From an uncultured Flammeovirgaceae bacterium (GTDB taxonomy: Bacteria; Bacteroidota; Bacteroidia; Cytophagales; Cyclobacteriaceae), in NCBI GenBank assembly GCA_937884755.1, contig CAKZYJ010000375.1, forward strand, positions 1-45,028: DNA of 45,028 nt. Reading direction: 5' to 3'. Positions 39,562-45,028 of this stretch are shown here, one piece after another (within the stretch, counting starts at the first letter, position 1; every line of letters begins with the position of its first letter). Both the position numbers and the translations under genes were made by a program. The notes under the pieces are model-generated. The model was given only the letters and a program-made list of their open reading frames with translations, made no database searches and was not told the DNA's origin.

Positions 39562-41359
39562 GCTCAATGGCGATGCCCATTTTTTCCATTAGCTTACTGG
39601 CATTAAAGCTCTGGCAAACACCCTCGTATAGTTTATAATCAAAAATTATCTCGTCGCCCTCAATGGTGCTGGTAAAGCTGTAGTTATGAACCCTAGATAA
39701 TTCATCAGCTAGTTTTCCTAATTCCAGGTCGTGGGTAGACACAAACCCGGAGGCTTCTAACTTACTAAGCTGTTTAATCAGGGAGGCCGCACCGTGGTGA
39801 CGGTCGTGGGAGTTGGTGCCCTTTAGAATTTCGTCTAGCATAAACAATACTGGTAGACGGGGGGCTTCTAGCATGGTAAGCAACTGCCGCAACCGGCGCA
39901 ATTCGGCGTAAAAAGAGGACACATTTTCCTCCAGCGAATCCTGAGTGCGCATGCTGGTAAATACCTGCATCACACCTACTTCAAATCGCTGGGCACATAC
40001 CGGAGCACCCATTAATGCCAATACTACGTTGGTTCCCACAGTTCTTAGAAAAGTGCTTTTGCCTGACATATTTGAACCGGTAATTACGTTAATTGCTCCC
40101 CGGCCTTCCATCCCAAAATTGTTGTTTACTCGTTGGGTAGGGGGGATCAGGCAGTGCCCCATTGCTTCGGCTAAAATATGGTGGCGCTCATTGGAGATTA
40201 CAGGAAAGGTAAATTCAGGTTGAGCAAAGGTGAAGCTAGCAACGCTATTAATCGCTTCAATTTCACCCATACTGTTCAGCCATCCGGCCACCTGATTGCT
40301 AGCCGCCGCTTTCCATCGGTCAGCCCGCAGCAGCCAATAAATATCCAGCAGCAGAATAGCGTTGAAAACATGGTAGAGCACGTTAGCTCGAGAATCAAAA
40401 TTGGATAGTATGTATTCTAACTCCTTCACATACTGCGAAGCAGAGCGACCCGATTGAAGCAAATTACTCTGTAGTAATTGCAAACGAGGGGACTGAAAGG
40501 AGTGCTTTTCTACGCCTTCCATCATATACCGGTAGGCTTTTAGGGACGCAACGTGGCGATTAGTCTGTTGATGAACCTCTTCTGCTACCTTAGCCTTACT
40601 ACCAATTACCGATAGGTTCACTACTATCAACAACAATGGTATATACCAATGGATCAGACCTGTCATACTCAACCCAATAGTAACAACTGTGACGATAGCT
40701 AATCCGGCCTGAACCAACCGATATAGTTTCTGATTGGCGAGCGCTGCCGGAGTAACCACCCACTTAAGCAATTCTTGTATATCTTCCGCTTTGGTATCCA
40801 CTACTCGGCTGTGAGCCTGCTGACTTTGCCGCCAGTCAATCTGTGGGCTTAGTTCCTGAACGGCATTCTGCCGTAGTTCTACTTCTTGCTTGTCGGCAGG
40901 GTGCTGCAACCAATCGGCCAGAAAACCTTTCCCTTTTTGAGTAGTACTACGGTTAATAAGTTGAAATAGCGAATGTTCCCCAAACACATCCAGATCGCCC
41001 GAGTAGGCATGAATCGGGTCTTGGTACACCAGTCCGGCATCGAAGGCATGCAGGCGATAATTGAGCCGTTCTGTTTCTTCGCCATTAATGGTAGCCAACC
41101 GTTGGGTATGATCGAGCTGCCACTTGATGCGCTGGTGGCGGATGACCAGTACCACAAAACCTACCACTGATAAAACCAGGATTCCGATAAACCAATTGGT
41201 TAACCGGGCGTTGGCTAAGTAGACGATGCCGATAATGGCCGCCAGAAAGAAAATAATCCGTATTCCAGAAAGCAGGTTGTATTTTTTCTGAAGCTGTTGG
41301 GCTTGTTGTTGAAATGTTAAAAAGCGGGTTTGAAATATGGTAGCTACTGACTCCTTCAT
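39557..41359 (-). CDS. Membrane-anchored MutS-like ATPase
   Basis: This 600-residue protein has two pairs of transmembrane helices (about 32-49 with 56-74, and about 210-250) and a C-terminal MutS ATPase. The Walker A is ITGSNMSGKSTFLRTVG, the Q-loop/D-loop region reads VFTSMRTQDSLEENVSSFYA, the Walker B is LPVLFMLDEILKGTNSHDR and the H motif is GFVSTHDLE. It lacks the mismatch-recognition domain and the MutS2 Smr nuclease domain. Family members of this layout occur in Bacteroidota but their role is not established. Membrane anchoring of a MutS-type clamp suggests DNA or nucleoid contact at the membrane. Confidence 0.85.
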   Translation of the reverse strand: MKESVATIFQTRFLTFQQQAQQLQKKYNLLSGIRIIFFLAAIIGIVYLANARLTNWFIGILVLSVVGFVVLVIRHQRIKWQLDHTQRLATINGEETERLNYRLHAFDAGLVYQDPIHAYSGDLDVFGEHSLFQLINRSTTQKGKGFLADWLQHPADKQEVELRQNAVQELSPQIDWRQSQQAHSRVVDTKAEDIQELLKWVVTPAALANQKLYRLVQAGLAIVTVVTIGLSMTGLIHWYIPLLLIVVNLSVIGSKAKVAEEVHQQTNRHVASLKAYRYMMEGVEKHSFQSPRLQLLQSNLLQSGRSASQYVKELEYILSNFDSRANVLYHVFNAILLLDIYWLLRADRWKAAASNQVAGWLNSMGEIEAINSVASFTFAQPEFTFPVISNERHHILAEAMGHCLIPPTQRVNNNFGMEGRGAINVITGSNMSGKSTFLRTVGTNVVLALMGAPVCAQRFEVGVMQVFTSMRTQDSLEENVSSFYAELRRLRQLLTMLEAPRLPVLFMLDEILKGTNSHDRHHGAASLIKQLSKLEASGFVSTHDLELGKLADELSRVHNYSFTSTIEGDEIIFDYKLYEGVCQSFNASKLMEKMGIAIEQ

Positions 41360-41535
41360 AATAACGATTGATGAGTAATGACAAATGAATAATGACTTTG
41401 GATATACCAGCTTTTATTAGCTATCCGTCATTTATCATTTTGATTAACGTTTACGTAAAAATGCTGACAAGTTTGTAAAATTCCCCCGCTATTCATAAAT
41501 CTTATTGTATCTTAGCTGTTCTGAATTAACGCTTT

Positions 41536-42789
41536 ATGTCCTTTCCTAACGCCGCTACCGCTTCTCCACCCGCAGTACCTTCTCCGCAAGGAATTGATCT
41601 GGTCAGGGTCTGTCAGGAGTTCGGTACTCCGCTTTATCTGTACGATGCCGACGTTATCGTCCGGCAGATTAACGAGCTGAAGAATGCCTTTACTTATCCG
41701 AAGGTAAAGTTTAAGTACGCCGCCAAAGCGCTTACCAATATTTCTATCCTTAAACTGATTCATCAGCAGGGTATTGATCTGGATGTAGTTTCGGTTCAAG
41801 AGGGGCATATTGCCGTGAAGGCTGGTTTCTCGCCCAGCCACATTATGTACACCCCCAGTGGAGTTCCGTTTGCCGAGATTGAGGAAGCCATTGAACTTGG
41901 CCTCCAGATGAACGTAGACAGTTTGCCGCTGCTACGCTACGTTGGCGAGCGTTATGGTAGCCAAATTCCTTGCTGTATTCGCCTGAACCCGGACATTCGG
42001 GCGGGTGGCCACGAGAAAATTTCGGTAGGGCATAACGAATCAAAATTTGGCATTGCCTTATCTCAACTAGATGTGATCGCTGAGGTTGTTCAACAGTACA
42101 GTATCAATATCAACGGTCTGCATATTCATACGGGATCGGATATTAAGGATGCAGAAGTGTTTGTACAGGGAGCTCAACGCTTATTCGCTGCCGCTCGTCA
42201 CTTTCCCGATCTGCAATTTATTGATTTCGGTAGTGGATTTAAGGTGGCTTACAAGGAGGGAGATATTGCCACTAATATCTCTGAACTGGCTACGCTGCTG
42301 GAAAATGCCTTTCAGGATTTTTGTCTGGAGTACGGCCGCGAGCTGGAAATGTGGTTTGAACCCGGTAAGTTTATCGTCAGCGAAAGCGGCTATCTACTTA
42401 CTCAGGTTACAGTAGTTAAGGAAAATCCAGGAATTAATTTTGTACACGTAGATACCGGTCTCAATCATTTACTGCGGCCTATGATGTACGATGCTTACCA
42501 CGAGATCGTTAATATTTCTAACCCGGATGCTCCGCTGCAACCTTACAACATTGTGGGTTACATCTGCGAAACTGATACTATTGGCGAAGGCCGCATGCTT
42601 TCTGAAGTGAGACCCGGTGATATTCTGGCTATCAAAAACGCCGGTGCTTACGGTTTCAGTATGGCGTCTAATTACAACTCTCGTTTACGCCCGGCTGAAG
42701 TACTGGTCCATCGAGGTGAGGCTAAGCTGATCCGCGAACGGGAAACTTTGGATGATATCATGAAAAATCAAATAGAAGTTGATTTATGA
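41536..42789 (+). CDS. lysA: Diaminopimelate decarboxylase
   Basis: This 417-residue PLP-dependent alanine-racemase-like enzyme catalyses the last step of lysine synthesis, meso-diaminopimelate to lysine. Motifs are KFKYAAKALTNISIL with the PLP Lys64, LHIHTGSDIKDAEVF, DFGSGFKVAYKEGD for phosphate binding, EPGKFIVSESGYLLTQV, and ICETDTIGEGRML with the active-site Cys. The C-terminal barrel ends NAGAYGFSMASNYNSRLRP. Length is normal for the family. The stop overlaps by 4 nt a possible ATG of the next frame, but that gene's signal peptide is 190 nt further on. Confidence 0.95.
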   Translation: MSFPNAATASPPAVPSPQGIDLVRVCQEFGTPLYLYDADVIVRQINELKNAFTYPKVKFKYAAKALTNISILKLIHQQGIDLDVVSVQEGHIAVKAGFSPSHIMYTPSGVPFAEIEEAIELGLQMNVDSLPLLRYVGERYGSQIPCCIRLNPDIRAGGHEKISVGHNESKFGIALSQLDVIAEVVQQYSININGLHIHTGSDIKDAEVFVQGAQRLFAAARHFPDLQFIDFGSGFKVAYKEGDIATNISELATLLENAFQDFCLEYGRELEMWFEPGKFIVSESGYLLTQVTVVKENPGINFVHVDTGLNHLLRPMMYDAYHEIVNISNPDAPLQPYNIVGYICETDTIGEGRMLSEVRPGDILAIKNAGAYGFSMASNYNSRLRPAEVLVHRGEAKLIRERETLDDIMKNQIEVDL

Positions 42790-42864
42790 ACCTTCGTTCA
42801 TTTTTGGTAAGCTTTTCTGATAGACTCTCCGGAAGCTTGCTAGGACGTATTACCCCCCCCTGGG

Positions 42865-42967
42865 CCCCTTTTTCAAAAGGGGAATTGCACTCGTTCTTAA
42901 AACTGCCTAATGTCTTTATCTTAAAGAAAGAAATTACATTTTTGCTCTCCCCCTTTTTCAAAGGGGG
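42865..42967. repeat. Paired C/G-rich hairpin repeats at the 5' end of the second barrel gene
   Basis: CCCCTTTT-TC-AAAAGGGG (42865-42882, 8-bp stem, 2-nt loop) and CCCCCTTT-TTC-AAAGGGGG (42949-42967, 8-bp stem, 3-nt loop), followed by GGGGG at 42971, are separated by 66 nt. I recall this CCCCCTTTTTCAAAGGGGG type of block as an interspersed repeat in many bacteria. It is translatable in the gene's frame as APFSKGE and SPFFKGGKGD, so it lengthens the reading frame. Confidence 0.65.
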
Positions 42968-42977
42968 TAAGGGGGAT

Positions 42978-43790
42978 TTGAGAAAGATAATTACTTACGC
43001 CCCCTGTCTACTCATAGCTTTTCTTATTCTATCCATTAATCCAGCGCAAGCCCAGGATAAATTTCGTTCGTTCAATATTGGAGCAGGTTACACCTTACCT
43101 AAGTTTTTCGACGAAAGCTCTTCCTCACTCCGCTACCAGGGACATGCTTTTTCGGTAACGGGCGGGTTTCACTTTAGGAAGGATAGTAGCGTACTCGATC
43201 ATTTGGACGCTCGCTTTGACTACGGACAGATGTCAGCCTTTGCGTTTGAATTCGCGGATGTGAATTACTTCCGAACTGAGATAAATTACAGCTACAAAAA
43301 ACGGCTACGGAATATCTGGCAAGACCGCTTACAGTGGTTTGTCGGCGGATCATTTAATTCTTTATGGATGCTCTGGAACTTTGAAAACTATACTAATAAT
43401 TCTCAAAACAACAGTTTTTATCTGTCATTGAGTCCAGCTAGCTCTCTGGTGTATCCCTTCAAGCTTTGGAACCGTCGCTTTCGTGCCGAATACGCGGCTT
43501 ACTTACCATTACTCACCTTTGCTATACGTCCTTCCTATGGCACTTCCCGATTACCCGGGTTTCTGGATGACGAGCGGGATGAACCAGTAGCTCAGTTTTT
43601 TGAAAGTGGCAAGCTGACTAGTCTCAACAAATTCTTTCGCTACAGCAACACTCTCTCGCTGGAATACTTTCTCACCAACCGTAACCGGCTGCGCCTGAGT
43701 TACGAATGGAACTATTTGCGCTACAGCGAGCCTCGTTTAGTACAATCGGCCTCGCACAATATTGTAATCGGCACTATGTTTAATTTTTGA
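42978..43790 (+). CDS. Predicted outer-membrane beta-barrel protein (partner of S41 copy 2)
   Basis: The frame is open from ATG 42786, overlapping lysA, but its first 64 codons cross hairpin repeats and are not a signal sequence. I chose the TTG at 42978, which begins a normal signal peptide (RKIITYAPCLLIAFLILSIN, then PAQAQ), giving 270 residues. The mature part shows alternating strands (YFRTEINYSYKKRLRN, LSLEYFLTNRNRLRLSYEWN) and ends NIVIGTMFNF with a C-terminal Phe. It resembles the barrel partner at 9099-9893 in size, gene order and C-terminal strand pattern. The next gene starts 1 nt later. Confidence 0.6.
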   Translation: MRKIITYAPCLLIAFLILSINPAQAQDKFRSFNIGAGYTLPKFFDESSSSLRYQGHAFSVTGGFHFRKDSSVLDHLDARFDYGQMSAFAFEFADVNYFRTEINYSYKKRLRNIWQDRLQWFVGGSFNSLWMLWNFENYTNNSQNNSFYLSLSPASSLVYPFKLWNRRFRAEYAAYLPLLTFAIRPSYGTSRLPGFLDDERDEPVAQFFESGKLTSLNKFFRYSNTLSLEYFLTNRNRLRLSYEWNYLRYSEPRLVQSASHNIVIGTMFNF

Positions 43791-43791
43791 T

Positions 43792-44862
43792 ATGAAGAAG
43801 ACTATAACCTACCTGGGCATCGGACTTTTCTGCGTTGCTCTCTTTGCTTGTGAAGAAGCCTTTATACGAGATGAGTACGACGATAATGCTGTGGACATCT
43901 TCAACTCCATGTGGACTACGGTAGACGAAAATTATTCTTTCTTTGATCTGAAGGGTATTGATTGGGACGCCGTTTACGAAGCTAACCGCCCTCGCGTAGA
44001 AAATGGCATGCGCCGCGATTCGCTCTTTAATGTACTAGCTGATATGCTGTTTGTACTGCGCGATGGACACGTAAACCTACAAGCTGGTTTTGACCTTTCC
44101 CGAAACTGGGACTGGTATCTGGACTTTCCTCAGAATTTCGACTATACGGTGATTGAGCGCAACTATTTGGCAGATGATTATGAAATCACTGGTCCGTTCC
44201 GACACCGGGCGATAGATTCCATCGGCTACATCTACTACGAAAGCTTCGAGGATGACTTTAGTGAATCTATTGTCGATTATCTGGTTACTTCCTACGCCAG
44301 CCGCATTAACAGCAACGACGATACGCTCATTTTTAAAGGGTTGATTATTGATGTACGCGACAACGGTGGAGGTAGTATAAGTAATGTAAATACGCTCGTA
44401 AGCCGCTTCGCTGATGAACGCCGCCACGTACAAAATTGGCAGTACAAAGATGGCCCTGGTCATAACGATTTTACCGAACCTATTAAGAAGTACGCCGAGC
44501 CAGAAGGCGCATTTCAGTATAACGGACCCGTGGTAGTGTTGGCTAATCGCAGCTGCTATAGCGCCACTAACTTTTTTGTGCAGATTATGAAGAATTTCCC
44601 TAATGTGGTGGTGATGGGCGATAGCACCGGTGGTGGAGGCGGGCTACCGATTAACCGGGAATTACCCAATGGCTGGACCTACCGCTTTTCCTCTACGGTT
44701 ACCACTACCGTGGCCGGTGAGAATATTGAAAACGGAGTAGCCCCTGATATCCGGGTAGATATTACTGACGAAGACAAGCAAGCCGGCCGGGATACCATTC
44801 TGGAAGAAGCCCTGGAGTTAATCGGTCAGGTGTTCGATGAGCAAATAAACGGCGGAGCCTGA
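43792..44862 (+). CDS. S41-family peptidase, lipoprotein (copy 2)
   Basis: This 356-residue lipoprotein has a signal peptide (LGIGLFCVALFAC, Cys20). The S41 core reads SIGYIYYESFEDDF, LIIDVRDNGGGSISNVN and NRSCYSATNFF, with likely catalytic Ser257. The residue that is Glu245 in copy 1 is Asn260 here, which may change catalysis. The N-terminal segment YSFFDLKGIDWDAVYEANRP and LRDGHVNLQAG align closely with copy 1 (8107-9102). There is no PDZ domain. It directly follows the barrel gene, reproducing the barrel-then-S41 order. Confidence 0.85.
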   Translation: MKKTITYLGIGLFCVALFACEEAFIRDEYDDNAVDIFNSMWTTVDENYSFFDLKGIDWDAVYEANRPRVENGMRRDSLFNVLADMLFVLRDGHVNLQAGFDLSRNWDWYLDFPQNFDYTVIERNYLADDYEITGPFRHRAIDSIGYIYYESFEDDFSESIVDYLVTSYASRINSNDDTLIFKGLIIDVRDNGGGSISNVNTLVSRFADERRHVQNWQYKDGPGHNDFTEPIKKYAEPEGAFQYNGPVVVLANRSCYSATNFFVQIMKNFPNVVVMGDSTGGGGGLPINRELPNGWTYRFSSTVTTTVAGENIENGVAPDIRVDITDEDKQAGRDTILEEALELIGQVFDEQINGGA

Positions 44863-44865
44863 GAC

Positions 44866-44893
44866 TTGGTTTTGCCAATTTCCACTATATTTG
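44866..44893 (+). promoter_or_regulatory. Bacteroidota-type promoter upstream of tRNA-Val
   Basis: TTG at 44866-44868, a 17-nt spacer and TATATTTG at 44886-44893 fit the Bacteroidota -33/-7 consensus (TTG...TAnnTTTG). It starts 4 nt after the S41 stop and about 78 nt before the tRNA-Val 5' end. Confidence 0.45.
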
Positions 44894-44897
44894 TTCT

Positions 44898-44944
44898 AAA
44901 TACGAAAGAAGAAACATGAAGTAAGAAAAACTAATTTCGTATTT
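44898..44944. repeat. 10-bp inverted repeat upstream of tRNA-Val
   Basis: AAATACGAAA (44898-44907) and TTTCGTATTT (44935-44944) are perfect inverted arms with a 27-nt spacer. They lie between the promoter-like site and the tRNA, so they would be in the 5' leader of the precursor. Confidence 0.4.
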
Positions 44945-44970
44945 CACATCTCATATTTCTTCTTTTTTTT

Positions 44971-45028
44971 GGGCGTTAGCTCAGTTGGTTTAGAGCGCTG
45001 CCTTGACAGGGCAGAGGTCACTGGTTCG
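44971..45028 (+). tRNA. tRNA-Val (GAC), 3' end outside window
   Basis: The 5' part of a tRNA is visible: acceptor GGGCGTT, a D arm with GCTCAGTTGGTTTAGAGC, an anticodon arm CTGCC-TTGACAG-GGCAG with anticodon GAC, and the start of the T arm (CTGGTTCG) at the window edge. GAC reads valine codons. The rest lies to the right. Confidence 0.93.

Noticed and set aside
42786-42977. N-terminal extension of the second barrel protein from the ATG overlapping lysA
   Set aside because: The extension is mostly hairpin repeat, lacks a signal at its N-terminus, and a normal signal peptide begins at the TTG at 42978. It is kept as a finding rather than as coding sequence.
1-45028. CRISPR arrays, prophage, riboswitches, rRNA
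   Set aside because: No regularly spaced repeats, phage genes, rRNA or known riboswitch cores were seen.

Overview
The window looks like a chromosomal stretch of a free-living, probably marine or surface-associated member of the Bacteroidota, most likely order Cytophagales. The reasons are moderate GC content, many lipoproteins and outer-membrane beta-barrels, two sulfatases plus sialidase and GH5 genes, a GlxA-type regulator, a HAMP/GAF/PAS protein of a type common in gliding Bacteroidota, almost no Shine-Dalgarno sequences, and a TTG-N17-TAnnTTTG promoter-like site before the last tRNA. The exact taxon cannot be read from the sequence alone.

Layout. (1) 1-3840, plus strand: the end of an NCS1-type permease, a small membrane protein, an ADP-ribosylglycohydrolase-fold enzyme and a GH5 glycosidase interrupted by one in-frame amber codon; all overlap or abut like an operon. 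(2) 3837-6767, minus: a PA0069-type radical SAM protein, then small VOC, SRPBCC and NTF2-like proteins and the stub of another VOC gene. (3) 6970-15000: a GlxA regulator, an outer-membrane barrel/S41 protease pair, a divergent HxlR regulator and DJ-1/PfpI protein, a barrel protein, an NADP-binding reductase, a secreted sialidase and a BamA-like barrel. (4) 15013-28300, minus: a complete non-flagellar chemosensory locus.

The chemosensory locus in transcription order is STAS, CheY, CheA, CheW, MCP, CheR, a histidine-kinase-like protein, CheD, CheB, a DUF2490 barrel and a second CheY. After a spacer come a short ORF, a CheC-like protein and a membrane HAMP/GAF/PAS protein, ending in a decayed CheR fragment. 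No flagellar or type IV pilus gene is present. The kinase-like protein has Asn where the phospho-accepting His should be. A directly repeated segment of about 178 bp, carrying the start of the same short reading frame broken in two different ways, precedes both transcription units. This is the most unusual part of the window.

(5) 28705-38734: a HAD-type hydrolase divergent from a TetR regulator with a clear operator candidate, two lipoprotein sulfatases separated by a palindromic dispersed repeat, a CPBP membrane protein that lacks the first motif-1 glutamate, a PadR regulator with three TTATATAT boxes at 15-nt spacing, a serine hydrolase, a Tat-exported Gfo/Idh/MocA oxidoreductase and a WD40 protein. 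(6) 38745-45028: tRNA-Leu(CAG), a P-loop kinase, a membrane-anchored MutS-like ATPase, diaminopimelate decarboxylase, a second barrel/S41 pair whose 5' end carries C/G-rich hairpin repeats, and a partial tRNA-Val(GAC). Polysaccharide and sulfate-ester scavenging genes and envelope proteins fill most of the rest; no prophage, transposase or CRISPR array was seen.
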